From Desulfococcus multivorans (GTDB lineage: Bacteria > Desulfobacterota > Desulfobacteria > Desulfobacterales > Desulfococcaceae): a stretch of DNA of 64,000 bases. The notes under the pieces were generated by a model, which saw only the letters and a list, made by a program, of their open reading frames with translations, made no database searches and was not told the origin of the DNA. The position numbers and the translations under genes are program-made. The stretch is taken from contig NZ_CP015381.1 in NCBI RefSeq assembly GCF_001854245.1, positions 1,771,001-1,835,000 on the forward strand. The letters are read 5' to 3'. Below, piece after piece: positions 55,896 through 63,222 of the stretch (the first letter of the stretch is position 1; the number at the start of each line of letters is the position of its first letter).

Positions 55896-57205
55896 CTCAG
55901 CTCTCCTTTACATACACCAATTCGCCCTACAAGGCGCAGCAACTTATCGAATTCAATGATCCAGGTTTGTTTACCGTCGAGTTGTATGATGTGGGCCTAC
56001 TGGTTCTCGGCTTGATCGTCTTGATAGCGGTCATCCTGCCCCGGCTCGTCTCGGACCGGTTAATGGTTACTGCGCCCCTTGTCTACATGGCCACCGGCGC
56101 GCTCCTGTTTCTGTTGCCGTGGGCACCAACCCTGCCCGATTTGGTCGACGATGCATGGTGGCCAAAACGATTGACCGAGTTGGGGGTGATTATCGCGCTT
56201 ACCTCGGCCGGACTGAAGATTAACCGCCCGTTCGCCCGCACGACCTGGACGGTCAGTTGGCGGCTACTCGCGGTTACGATGCCGCTGAGCATTGCCTTTG
56301 CTGCGTGGTTGGGATGGTGGCTAGCAGGATTGATGCCGGCGGCCGCGCTGCTGCTTGGCGCTGTAATCTCACCTACCGATCCGGTACTGGCCTCCGATGT
56401 GCAGACCACGGCGCCGGGACAGCCCGATGATTCCAGTACCCGACTTGCGCTGACCACAGAGGCCGGACTGAATGACGGACTGGCTTTCCCCTTCACCAAC
56501 CTGGCGATTGCGGTGGCCTTGGTCGGACTGGCACCTTCGGAATGGTTACTCGGCTGGCTGATTATTGATGTCTTCTACAAAATCATCGTCGGCGTGCTGG
56601 TCGGTGCCGTCAGCGGCTGGCTGATGGCTCAGTTGTTCTTTAGGTTTCCGGCCACCCGAGGCCTGCCGAAGACCATGACGGGTATTGCGGTGCTTAGCCT
56701 TACGCTGGTCCCTTATGGTTTTGCCGAGCTGTTATCCAGCTACGGCTTCATCGCGGTATTCGTAGGCGCCTGCGTATTTCGTGACGTCGAGTGCAGCCAT
56801 GAATACCATGCCGCACTTCACGAACTTTCCGAGGAATTCGAGCGTGTCTTTGTTGCGGTCTTGATGTATCTCCTAGGCGCCTATGCGGCCTCCGGCCTCT
56901 TGGGTCACATGACACTACCCATGTGGGGCCTTGTGGTATGTATCGTGTTCTTAGTTCGTCCGATTTCCGGGTTGATAGGACTCGTTGGCTCGGATCTTCC
57001 GCGTCGCAAGCGACTTGCGATCTCTTTCTTCGGCATTCGTGGCATAGGCTCGTTCTATTACCTAGCCTACGGAGTCTATCATGCGCACTTTCCAGAAGCC
57101 ATGTCTGTCTGGGCGATAGTAATTGCCGTAGTAACCATCTCCGTGTTTGTACATGGAATCACGGCTCGGTCAGTGATGAATTGGGTCGCTACTGAACGTA
57201 ACTGA
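55892..57205 (+). CDS. CPA1-type cation:proton antiporter
   Basis: 437 aa membrane protein with about 12 helices. Seen: YDVGLLVLGLIVLIAVILPRLVSDRL, GVIIALTSAGLKINR, the ion-binding helix GAVISPTDPVLASDVQ, EAGLNDGLAFPFTNLAIAV, FGIRGIGSFYYLAYG and a C-terminal helix. This is the NhaP/CPA1 pattern of Na+/H+ or K+/H+ exchangers. The start is joined to the PH-domain fragment, and the first ~25 residues do not resemble the family, so the natural start may have been lost in the rearrangement. Full conserved core is intact, so it may still function. Confidence 0.85.
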   Translation: MTQLSFTYTNSPYKAQQLIEFNDPGLFTVELYDVGLLVLGLIVLIAVILPRLVSDRLMVTAPLVYMATGALLFLLPWAPTLPDLVDDAWWPKRLTELGVIIALTSAGLKINRPFARTTWTVSWRLLAVTMPLSIAFAAWLGWWLAGLMPAAALLLGAVISPTDPVLASDVQTTAPGQPDDSSTRLALTTEAGLNDGLAFPFTNLAIAVALVGLAPSEWLLGWLIIDVFYKIIVGVLVGAVSGWLMAQLFFRFPATRGLPKTMTGIAVLSLTLVPYGFAELLSSYGFIAVFVGACVFRDVECSHEYHAALHELSEEFERVFVAVLMYLLGAYAASGLLGHMTLPMWGLVVCIVFLVRPISGLIGLVGSDLPRRKRLAISFFGIRGIGSFYYLAYGVYHAHFPEAMSVWAIVIAVVTISVFVHGITARSVMNWVATERN

Positions 57206-57229
57206 CGCACAGATTATGGTATGGCTGCC

Positions 57230-57275
57230 GAACAACCAGTTGCAGCGGACGGCGCTATCGCGCTGCCTCGATTTC
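57230..57275 (+). repeat. half attC-like sequence before a VOC fragment
   Basis: GAACAACCAGTTGCAGCGGACGGC followed by GCTATCGCGCTGCC looks like the left half of a second attC type (the common GTTGCAGC/GGACGGC form). The right half is replaced by coding sequence, another cassette fusion. Confidence 0.5.
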
Positions 57276-57393
57276 TTGCCCCGGCAGTGGTCGCCGATCA
57301 CCGCAATGCCCCAGTGAACGCTCTCGGTTACCTGCGCGTCATGTTCACGGTAGAGGACATTGACGATACGCTCGCCCGCCGCTCAACGCCAAC
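57269..57393 (+). pseudogene. VOC (glyoxalase-type) protein fragment
   Basis: VVADHRNAPVNALGYLRVMFTVEDIDDTLARR is a typical stretch from the middle of VOC-family proteins; the sequences before and after are missing and the frame ends soon after at the RidA cassette boundary (GTTGGGC at 57394). A non-functional remnant. Confidence 0.6.
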
Positions 57394-57425
57394 GTTGGGC
57401 TCATATAGTAATCAGCTCGTAAACT

Positions 57426-57878
57426 ATGATAATAGGTGCGCAAGCATCTTCTCAGGGGATCAAAAATGAAGACAAAAAAATAAACGTATCTGGTCTTGGT
57501 CGTCTCCCTTCCTTTTGTCATGCAGTGATTGCTGGGGATTTTATATATGTTTCAGGTACACTGGGAACTAAACCAGACTCAAAGGAGCTTGTAGAGGGTG
57601 GAACCAGGGCGGAAACCGCTCAGGCTCTTCAAAATATTGGCCTCATTTTAAAGGAATGCGGCGCTTCTTTTTCCGATCTTGTAAAAATCAGTGTTTTTCT
57701 GGCTGATATAAAGACTTTCCCGGAAATGAACGAGGCCTACCTTGAAGTGATGGGCAGTGATCCTCCCGCACGTATCACGGTTGGTGGAGCCGATTTAGCA
57801 CGTGGAGCTGCAGTCGAGATTGATGCGGTTGCATACAAGCCAAACGCGATGTCAGACGGGATTACTGACACTCAATAA
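57426..57878 (+). CDS. RidA-family enamine/imine deaminase (cassette)
   Basis: 150 aa from the only in-frame ATG; a better-placed ATG at 57465 behind GGGGATCAAAA is one base out of frame because of a 7-A run. RidA proteins hydrolyse reactive enamines/imines from PLP enzymes. Seen: VSGLGRLPSFCHAVIAGDFIYVSGTLGT, TRAETAQALQNIGLILKECGASFSDLVKISVFLADIKTFPEMNEAYLEVM, and the Arg of PPARITVGGADLARGAAVEIDAVA. Co-transcribed with the PhzF gene 9 bp downstream and sharing one cassette. Confidence 0.85.
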   Translation: MIIGAQASSQGIKNEDKKINVSGLGRLPSFCHAVIAGDFIYVSGTLGTKPDSKELVEGGTRAETAQALQNIGLILKECGASFSDLVKISVFLADIKTFPEMNEAYLEVMGSDPPARITVGGADLARGAAVEIDAVAYKPNAMSDGITDTQ

Positions 57879-57887
57879 GGATGCATA

Positions 57888-58733
57888 ATGAATTCTGGAA
57901 AACTTTATCGTCGGGCAGCGTTTACGGACAACCCCAAGGGTGGTAATCCCGCCGGCGTTTGGGTTGGTGAGACCTTGCCATCTGCAGATGTTATGCAGCG
58001 AATTGCGGCTGAAGTCGGTTACTCCGAAACTGCCTTTGTGGCGCCGACTTTCGGACAGAACCGAACGATTCGTTATTACAGTCCTGAGATGGAGGTGCCG
58101 TTTTGTGGTCACGCTACTATTGCTACAGGTGTAGTGCTCGGCGAGACTGAAGGGGACGGTACATATCGATTGACAACTGCTGTGGGGGAGGTCTCAATCA
58201 CCGTTCATTCCCAAGGTGAGGTGCGTGAAGCCTCGTTGACTTCAGTGGAGCCAAGGTACACAGGTGCTTCCGATGTACTTGTCAACGAAGCGCTCTCCGC
58301 GCTTGGCTGGCAATCGAGTGATGTCGATGGCTCAATTCCTCCTGCCAGAGCTTACGCTGGGGCATGGCACTTGGTGTTGGCCATCAATGATCCGCATAGA
58401 CTGGCCAGGTTAAATTATGACTTTGAGAGACTGAAGGCGCTTATGCTTCGAGAAGGACTTACTACGCTACAATTGGTGTGGCGAGAGAGTACGAATGTAT
58501 TTCACTCTCGCAACCCATTTCCAGTAGGTGGGATTGTGGAAGACCCGGCCACGGGTGCGGCGGCAGCTGCGCTTGGCGGGTATCTCCGAGAAGCCGAACT
58601 CATTGCTGTGCCCGCCACCATTTTCATCCGTCAAGGGGAAGCGATGGGCCGTCCGAGTCGACTGACAGTCGAAATACCTGCTACAGGAGGAATTGTGGTA
58701 AGAGGTACTGCGGTTCCGATTGAGGCAGAGTAA
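57888..58733 (+). CDS. PhzF-family isomerase/epimerase-like protein (cassette)
   Basis: 281 aa. Two-fold diaminopimelate-epimerase-like barrel: YRRAAFTDNPKGGNPAGVWVGE, SETAFVAP (catalytic Glu), RYYSPEMEVPFCGHATIATG and the second-half VEDPATGAAAAALGGYL. Known members isomerise small acids (PhzF in phenazine synthesis), but most have unknown substrates. Shares a cassette with RidA; the pair may handle a reactive amine or enamine intermediate (inference). Confidence 0.9.
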   Translation: MNSGKLYRRAAFTDNPKGGNPAGVWVGETLPSADVMQRIAAEVGYSETAFVAPTFGQNRTIRYYSPEMEVPFCGHATIATGVVLGETEGDGTYRLTTAVGEVSITVHSQGEVREASLTSVEPRYTGASDVLVNEALSALGWQSSDVDGSIPPARAYAGAWHLVLAINDPHRLARLNYDFERLKALMLREGLTTLQLVWRESTNVFHSRNPFPVGGIVEDPATGAAAAALGGYLREAELIAVPATIFIRQGEAMGRPSRLTVEIPATGGIVVRGTAVPIEAE

Positions 58734-58782
58734 TGTCGAAGGAAGGTTGTGTAATCGAGTGCGGCGTCAATCCGTAATAACC

Positions 58783-58854
58783 GCCCAACAAATCGCTTCA
58801 CTGGATTTTCACTCCGCTGCGCTTCGTGAAAACCAGTGAGCTCAACCGTTATCC
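58783..58854 (+). repeat. attC site of the RidA-PhzF cassette
   Basis: Starts GCCCAAC (complement of GTTGGGC at 57394), ends GTTATCC. Inner stem CACTGG(A)TTTTCAC/GTGAAAACCAGTG with one extrahelical A. 72 bp. Confidence 0.93.
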
Positions 58855-58868
58855 AATCGAAATGAGTG

Positions 58869-59285
58869 CTATGCCGATGGTTGAGAATGATCTGAATGAA
58901 TCGCGTTCTGCGCGAGATGAACGAGAAAGGAGGATCTTGACATTCCCCTTTTTTTGGCTGCTGCATCAATTTGCTTAAGGGTCATCTCTGGCACGGTAAT
59001 ATTGATCCTTACGGTGCGAGGTTTGGTATCCGGAATAGAAACTACCAGATAAGCGATGACATCAGCGTAGTCCGCATCAGCCATTATATCTTCGAGTTTG
59101 GATGGAGCCGGCATTTCATCGCCGTCTTCAATCATTCCTTTAACATGGAGTGCAAGCGCCTCTTGGGCTAAATCCTTGGCTTCGTCCACGGTTTGCCCAG
59201 CGGTAATACAACCCGGAAAATCTGGAAAAGATACGCCAAAGTCAGTTTTGGACGCTTTATGAACGACAGCTATATAATTTGCCAT
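58869..59285 (-). CDS. HicB antitoxin (cassette, reverse-oriented)
   Basis: 138 aa. N-terminal HicB fold YIAVVHKASKTDFGVSFPDFPGCITAGQTVDEAKDLAQEALALHVKGMIEDG and a C-terminal ribbon-helix-helix (RINITVPEMTLKQIDAAAKKRGMSRSSFLVHLA) for DNA binding. It neutralises HicA and represses the operon. Read on the minus strand after hicA, opposite to the array direction, so the cassette must bring its own promoter. Confidence 0.92.
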   Translation of the reverse strand: MANYIAVVHKASKTDFGVSFPDFPGCITAGQTVDEAKDLAQEALALHVKGMIEDGDEMPAPSKLEDIMADADYADVIAYLVVSIPDTKPRTVRINITVPEMTLKQIDAAAKKRGMSRSSFLVHLAQNAIHSDHSQPSA

Positions 59286-59294
59286 GATATTGCC

Positions 59295-59483
59295 TCACGT
59301 GAACTTAATTCCCGACTGGCGCTCGATACTCTTTAATGTGCCGATCGGTATATCCTTTTCAGGGTGTGGTACGGTTACGCGTCCCTTTTTTTGTGGATGC
59401 CGGAATTGTGTATGAGAGCCAACTTTGGCGATCTCATACCAGCCGTTCTGTTTGAGTATCTGAATGATTTTCCGGCTGTCCAT
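59295..59483 (-). CDS. HicA toxin (cassette, reverse-oriented)
   Basis: 62 aa mRNA interferase with a double-stranded-RNA-binding-like fold. SRKIIQILKQNGWYEIAKVGSHTQFRHPQKKGRVTVPHP contains the catalytic His in GSHTQF and the C-terminal KDIPIGTLKSIERQSGIK. Overlapping promoter and operator lie directly upstream. The start is within two or three bases of the predicted transcription start, suggesting a leaderless mRNA. Confidence 0.92.
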   Translation of the reverse strand: MDSRKIIQILKQNGWYEIAKVGSHTQFRHPQKKGRVTVPHPEKDIPIGTLKSIERQSGIKFT

Positions 59484-59485
59484 AG

Positions 59486-59520
59486 TGTGTAACAATACAC
59501 ATTATATGGGGCCTTGTCAA
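59486..59520 (-). promoter_or_regulatory. hicAB promoter and operator
   Basis: Minus strand: TTGACA (59520-59515), 17 bp, TATTGT (59497-59492). A palindrome TGTGTAACAATACACA (59486-59501) overlaps the -10, fitting autorepression by HicB. Confidence 0.65.
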
Positions 59521-59535
59521 TTGTTTATGGAATCT

Positions 59536-59607
59536 GGATAACGTTGCCTTTCACTCGGACGGGAACTCCGCTGAGCTCCGTTCCCGCCGGTGAAGGCCAC
59601 GTTATAT
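59536..59607 (+). repeat. attC site of the HicBA cassette
   Basis: Starts GGATAAC (complement of GTTATCC at 58848), ends GTTATAT; stem CGG(A)CGGGAAC/GTTCCCGCCG. 72 bp. Confirms a cassette running from 58849 to 59601 that holds only the reverse-oriented module. Confidence 0.93.
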
Positions 59608-59629
59608 GTGACAAAAACGGAGATCGCGC

Positions 59630-60769
59630 ATGAGTAGATTGTTTGAAGAAAGCTCAATTAATCAGATGTCCTTGAAAAATAGATTTGTTCGGGCGGCTAC
59701 ATGGGAAGGACTGGCAACCGAAAAAGGTGAAGCCACCCCTGAATTGATGGAAATGATGGCATCGCTCGCCAAGGGAGGTGTCGGCTTGATTATAACAAGC
59801 CATTCTTATGTTTCGCAGGAAGGGCAGGGGACTCCCTGGCAGCTTGGCGTTTATGATGACAAACTCATTCCGAAACTGGAAGCGATGGCTTCAGCCGTTC
59901 ATGAAAACAGCGGCAAAATTGTTATGCAACTTGCGCATGCCGGCCTGTATGCCGAGGTGGCGTTAACAGGTCGGCCGGCATTAGCCGTGTCGGATCCTGC
60001 CGGTTTTCCGGAAGGAAACATCAAGACCATAACACCCGTTGAAATCCAGCGCCTTGTTTCATCGTACGCACAAGCGGCAAAAAGGGCCCAGGTGGCCGGT
60101 TTTGATGGTCTTGAAATCCATTCCGGGCATGGCTATTTACTAAGCCAGTTTCTCTCCCCTGCCTACAATAAGCGACAGGACGAATACGGCGGGGCGATAG
60201 AGAACAGGGTCAGAATTCATCTGCAAATATATCAGGCCATAAGAGAAGTTGTCGGAACAGATTATCCCATAATGGTAAAGATGAATGGTTCGGACTTTAT
60301 TGAGAACGGACTAACCAGAGAAGATTCATTGAAGGCCGCCAAACTCTTTGCCGATGCAGGCTTCGATGCCATTGAAGTCAGTGGCGGCATCATCAGAACC
60401 GGTAAGCTTTCGCCAAGCAGACCCGGTATTACGACAGAAGATAAGGAAGCCTACTTCGAAGAATATGCAACACACTTCAAAAGCAATATAAAAACACCGT
60501 TGATCCTGGTTGGCGGTTTGCGATCTTTCACGATCGCCGACAGAATAGTTGCCGAAGGGATTGCCGATTACATTTCCATGAGCAGGCCGTTTATTCGGGA
60601 GCCTGATTTGATCAACCGTTGGAAAAACGGCGATCTGCGTAAAGCCGAATGTAAATCCGACAACTTGTGCTTCAACCCGGGCTTTGAAGGCCACGGGGTG
60701 TATTGCGTCACAAGGGAACTGGAAAAAAATAAAATTTCCGGACAGCATACAACCAGTCGCTTCAGTTGA
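59630..60769 (+). CDS. old yellow enzyme-type NADH:flavin oxidoreductase (cassette)
   Basis: 379 aa FMN-binding TIM barrel. Seen: LKNRFVRAATWEGLATEKGEATPELMEMM, IVMQLAHAGLYAEV, the catalytic-region HSGHGYLLSQFLSPAYNKRQDEYGG, and the C-terminal phosphate-binding ILVGGLRSFTIADRIVAEG with FIREPDLINRW. Shorter than the FadH-type enzyme at 47219: no Fe-S/FAD module, so it is a simple ene-reductase or xenobiotic reductase. A Cys pair near the end (ECKSDNLCFN) may bind a small cluster. Lower GC than the chromosomal neighbour. Confidence 0.88.
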   Translation: MSRLFEESSINQMSLKNRFVRAATWEGLATEKGEATPELMEMMASLAKGGVGLIITSHSYVSQEGQGTPWQLGVYDDKLIPKLEAMASAVHENSGKIVMQLAHAGLYAEVALTGRPALAVSDPAGFPEGNIKTITPVEIQRLVSSYAQAAKRAQVAGFDGLEIHSGHGYLLSQFLSPAYNKRQDEYGGAIENRVRIHLQIYQAIREVVGTDYPIMVKMNGSDFIENGLTREDSLKAAKLFADAGFDAIEVSGGIIRTGKLSPSRPGITTEDKEAYFEEYATHFKSNIKTPLILVGGLRSFTIADRIVAEGIADYISMSRPFIREPDLINRWKNGDLRKAECKSDNLCFNPGFEGHGVYCVTRELEKNKISGQHTTSRFS

Positions 60770-60794
60770 CCGCCAAAGGGTAGCGGCGGAACTG
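60763..60794 (+). terminator. bulged hairpin after the flavin oxidoreductase (terminator or decayed attC)
   Basis: CAGTT(GA)CCGCC pairs with GGCGGAACTG, a 10-bp stem with two extrahelical bases, as in attC cores. No intact GTTRRRY site flanks it, so it may be a decayed attC. Confidence 0.4.
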
Positions 60795-60823
60795 AGCTTT
60801 AAGTCATGCTCGATATACCACAC

Positions 60824-60852
60824 TTGACAAAACGTACGTAATGACGTACCGT
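60824..60852 (+). promoter_or_regulatory. promoter/operator of the YefM/YoeB-like module
   Basis: TTGACA (60824-60829), 17 bp, TACCGT (60847-60852). Within the spacer lies the palindrome GTACGT-AATG-ACGTAC (60834-60849), resembling the GTAC-type operators of YefM/YoeB modules. Confidence 0.6.
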
Positions 60853-60888
60853 TAAGGGGCCATCAACTGTAAACAAATGAGGTGTATT

Positions 60889-61131
60889 ATGCCCACTTTA
60901 ACGGCAACCGAAGCGAGATCGAAGCTTTACCGTCTTATCGACGAGGCATCGTCTTCGCATGAACCGATTGTCATAACCGGCAAGCGAGGAAGTGCCGTTC
61001 TTATTTCAGAGGATGACTGGCGCTCTATACAGGAAACGCTCTACTTGCTGAATATCCCGGGCATGCGCGAGTCGATACGGGAAGGGCTGGCAACGCCCAT
61101 CGAAGAGTGCACTGACGACATCGAATGGTAA
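60889..61131 (+). CDS. YefM/Phd-type antitoxin
   Basis: 80 aa from the ATG behind GAGGTG. LTATEARSKLYRLIDEASSSHEPIVITGKRGSAVLISEDDWRSIQETLYLL is the YefM N-terminal domain; the acidic tail (EECTDDIEW) binds the toxin. Its stop overlaps the toxin start (TAATG). Has its own promoter and operator. Confidence 0.93.
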   Translation: MPTLTATEARSKLYRLIDEASSSHEPIVITGKRGSAVLISEDDWRSIQETLYLLNIPGMRESIREGLATPIEECTDDIEW

Positions 61132-61391
61132 TGTGGCGGGTCGTTTTCACGAAACAGGCTCGAAAAGACGCTAAAAAATTATCCTTCGCGGGTTTGCGCC
61201 AAAAAGCCGAGACACTTCTTGATATCCTGCGAGAAAATCCCTACCAGACCCCTCCTCCTTTTGAAAAGCTCATCGGCGATTTGGCGGGCGCGTATGCACG
61301 TCGAATCAACATACAACACCGGCTGATCTATCAAATCATCGATGAAGCCAATGTTGTGAAAGTGCTACGAATGTGGACCCATTATGAATAG
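61131..61391 (+). CDS. Txe/YoeB-type toxin
   Basis: 86 aa. RelE-fold mRNA interferase: FTKQARKDAKKLSFAGLRQKAETLLDILRENPYQTPPPFEKL, GDLAGAYARRINIQHRLIYQIIDEANVVKVLRMWTHYE, with the C-terminal HYE of YoeB/Txe, whose His is catalytic. An ATG two codons upstream (61125) is also possible. Confidence 0.93.
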   Translation: MWRVVFTKQARKDAKKLSFAGLRQKAETLLDILRENPYQTPPPFEKLIGDLAGAYARRINIQHRLIYQIIDEANVVKVLRMWTHYE

Positions 61392-61659
61392 AATGGCATA
61401 AGATAGGCGTTGAGCAGACGCCGAGGAAGATGTACCCAAATATTTTATCACAGTCTGCACGTAGAACAGGGAATGCATATTCGGAGAGATCCCCGTAGGG
61501 GCGGACGGCTGTCCGCCCGCTGAAACGATAGATGTCCTGACCATCAAATTATACCGGCCCTGCGGATTCCGGGCCGACGGCGTTTCAGAATCAAACCGGT
61601 GTTCAACCCAGCGGGTTCGGTTACCCTTGGCGTTGGGGCTATCGGAATCTGGGGATAGA

Positions 61660-61974
61660 TCATGCGGCATTCAAGGGTCGGATTTGAGACAATTCTTTAC
61701 TGTAGCGTTTTTCCGAATCCCAAAGGTCCCACGAATGCTGGGCATTCAGCCAGAATTCCGGTGAATTGCTGAAAAGTCGAGATAATCTTAGCGCCATAGC
61801 CGGACTGATAGCACGTCGTTCTCTCAAAATTTCATTAATTGTTTGGCGTGACACGCCTAATGCGTTTGCCATGGAAGCCGTGTTCAGATCATAGTCCGGC
61901 ATGAAATCCTCTCTAAGCATTTCACCGGGATGAGTCGGCTTAATTTCACGCTTTGTCGTATTGGGTATAGCCAT
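61660..61974 (-). CDS. HigA-type antitoxin (cassette, reverse-oriented)
   Basis: 104 aa XRE-type helix-turn-helix protein: HPGEMLREDFMPDYDLNTASMANALGVSRQTINEILRERRAISPAMALRLSRLFSNSPEFWLNAQ, the standard HigA/VapA arrangement. Downstream of higB on the same strand, the typical toxin-first order. Within the cassette delimited by GTTGGGG (61632) and CCCCAAC (62336). Confidence 0.92.
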   Translation of the reverse strand: MAIPNTTKREIKPTHPGEMLREDFMPDYDLNTASMANALGVSRQTINEILRERRAISPAMALRLSRLFSNSPEFWLNAQHSWDLWDSEKRYSKELSQIRPLNAA

Positions 61975-61985
61975 TGCTCTTATCC

Positions 61986-62267
61986 TTAATGGTAATCGGT
62001 AACCTCAACATCGTAGGCATCGCCTTCAATGAAACGGAAACATATTCGCCACTGGTCATTTATCGATATTGAGTGTTGCCCTTTCCTGTCGCCTTTAAGC
62101 GCATGGAGCCTGTTGCTGCGTGGCACCAAAAGGTCTTTTATGTCATTTGCAAAGTGAATAAATTCTAAACGTCTTATTGCCCTTCGTAATAAATCGGATG
62201 GTAAGCGTTTCGATTTGCCGGAAACAAATAATTGCTGGGTTTCTTTATCGGCAAATGTTTTTATCAT
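61986..62267 (-). CDS. HigB-type toxin (cassette, reverse-oriented)
   Basis: 93 aa. RelE-superfamily mRNA interferase: FADKETQQLFVSGKSKRLPSDLLRRAIRRLEFIHFANDIKDLLVPRSNRLHALKGDRKGQHSISINDQWRICFRF. This is the HigB pattern with the NRLHALKG turn and the QWRICFRF core strand. Upstream of higA by 11 bp. Frame also open upstream but without family sequence. Confidence 0.92.
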   Translation of the reverse strand: MIKTFADKETQQLFVSGKSKRLPSDLLRRAIRRLEFIHFANDIKDLLVPRSNRLHALKGDRKGQHSISINDQWRICFRFIEGDAYDVEVTDYH

Positions 62268-62335
62268 GAACCTACTGTAAACAATCACGTGACGGATGTC
62301 AACTGCGTAAAACATAGAAAGATTAAAGTGGGTTG

Positions 62336-62394
62336 CCCCAACAACATCGTGTTGGTCGACTCGCTTTTCTCACCGCAGACGCGGAGCGTTATGC
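62336..62394 (+). repeat. attC site of the HigBA cassette
   Basis: Starts CCCCAAC (complement of GTTGGGG at 61632), ends GTTATGC. Inner stem is weak (CTCGC/GCGGAG region). 59 bp. Confidence 0.7.
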
Positions 62395-62627
62395 TCGAAA
62401 CTGCCAATTCAGCGGCGCTATAAACAAAAGAGAGAAGAAGAGTAGATGTCGATATCGCATAAGAAGTGCGCGGTGTTTGATGACGTAAAGGGCGCGCCGT
62501 AAAGTTTTGCGTTGGCCCCACAGCGTAAGGGTTGACAAGCTGCGCTTTGAATGTACATTCAGGTATATATTTAAGGAAGTTCTGATATGGCTTAAGATTC
62601 GGCCTGCGCCGTTTAGGGGAGAATGTT
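62395..62627. other. gene-poor cassette remnants before the membrane protein gene
   Basis: Only a very short ORF is present. GCATAAG at 62456 differs by one base from the complement of the GTTATGC opening this stretch, and GTTGGCC follows at 62509, so a short cassette without a gene may occupy 62389-62510. The last part is AT-richer and holds GGGGAGA, the ribosome-binding site of the next gene. Confidence 0.35.
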
Positions 62628-63113
62628 TTGCTGTTACGTACCTGGTGGCTCGTGACGCTCCTGCTTGCCGCACTTGGGCTCATCATGGGCGGTGCTCACG
62701 TGCTCGAGCTGCCTGTTCGGATGCAATATGAGGCTCGGTTCTACATGCAGGTCACAAGTACGCTTTACCGGTACTTTGGTCTTGTAGGTGGGCCGATTCA
62801 GATCTTCGCCTTTTTCGCCGCTGTCTCACTCGCGGGGCTTCTGCGCCGCCGGGCGGCGGTCCGTTCAACGGTTTTGGGGGCAGGATGCCTTGGTCTATCC
62901 CTCGTTATCTGGTTCCTGCTCGTCCAGCCGGTAAATGTCGCCTGGGCCGAGGCGCTTCGAGCGGGTGGCGGCAATGCGATAGAGATATATCCAGAACTGC
63001 GTAGCCGCTGGGAATATGGGCATGTCGCCGCCTTCATCGCCTGGTTTCTCGGATTCACCCTGCTGATATTCGGGGTATTGCAGGAGGTCGAGTCTTCATC
63101 CACCGGCACCTGA
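62628..63113 (+). CDS. four-helix membrane protein, DUF1772-like (cassette)
   Basis: 161 aa from a TTG placed 8 bp behind GGGGAGA. Four membrane helices: LVTLLLAALGLIMGGAHVLELP, GPIQIFAFFAAVSLAGLL, TVLGAGCLGLSLVIWFLLVQP and HVAAFIAWFLGFTLLIFGVL. The size and helix pattern suggest DUF1772/anthrone-oxygenase-like proteins; no catalytic residue is certain. Function unknown. Followed by an attC. Confidence 0.65.
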   Translation: MLLRTWWLVTLLLAALGLIMGGAHVLELPVRMQYEARFYMQVTSTLYRYFGLVGGPIQIFAFFAAVSLAGLLRRRAAVRSTVLGAGCLGLSLVIWFLLVQPVNVAWAEALRAGGGNAIEIYPELRSRWEYGHVAAFIAWFLGFTLLIFGVLQEVESSSTGT

Positions 63114-63138
63114 AACGCACATGGCGTTGTAGGGGTGT

Positions 63139-63222
63139 GCTCAACAAGACCGGGGACAGCGACGGCTTTTTCGTTTCGGCTTCGCCTTCCCTGCAAAGCC
63201 TCGCGTGCCGGCGGGGTTAATG
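63139..63222 (+). repeat. attC site after the membrane protein cassette
   Basis: Starts GCTCAAC, ends GTTAATG; inner stem CGA(C)GGCTTT/AAAGCCTCG with one extrahelical C and a 25-nt loop. 84 bp. No complementary cassette-start heptamer was found upstream. Confidence 0.6.

Larger units (their letters stand above)
49896..63222 (+). mobile_element. chromosomal integron with inactivated integrase and cassette array
   Basis: Extent from the integrase fragment to the last recognised attC; further cassettes probably continue right of the window. Boundaries of five cassettes are fixed by perfectly complementary heptamers (cassette start core / attC start): GTTGTGC-GCACAAC (50279/51165), GTTATGC-GCATAAC (51216/52001), GTTGGGC-GCCCAAC (57394/58783), GTTATCC-GGATAAC (58848/59536), GTTGGGG-CCCCAAC (61632/62336). 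attC sites show the expected imperfect hairpins with an extrahelical base. Two insertion sequences and several gene fragments lie inside. Confidence 0.88.

Noticed and set aside
61601-61638. A short attC before the HigBA cassette beginning GTTCAAC
   Set aside because: Only 38 bp, without a convincing hairpin and without a matching cassette-start heptamer; only the GTTGGGG end is secure.
61365-61670. A 101-codon minus-strand ORF between the YoeB-like and HigA genes
   Set aside because: Low-complexity-like protein overlapping the toxin end and an attC boundary; no start signal or family.
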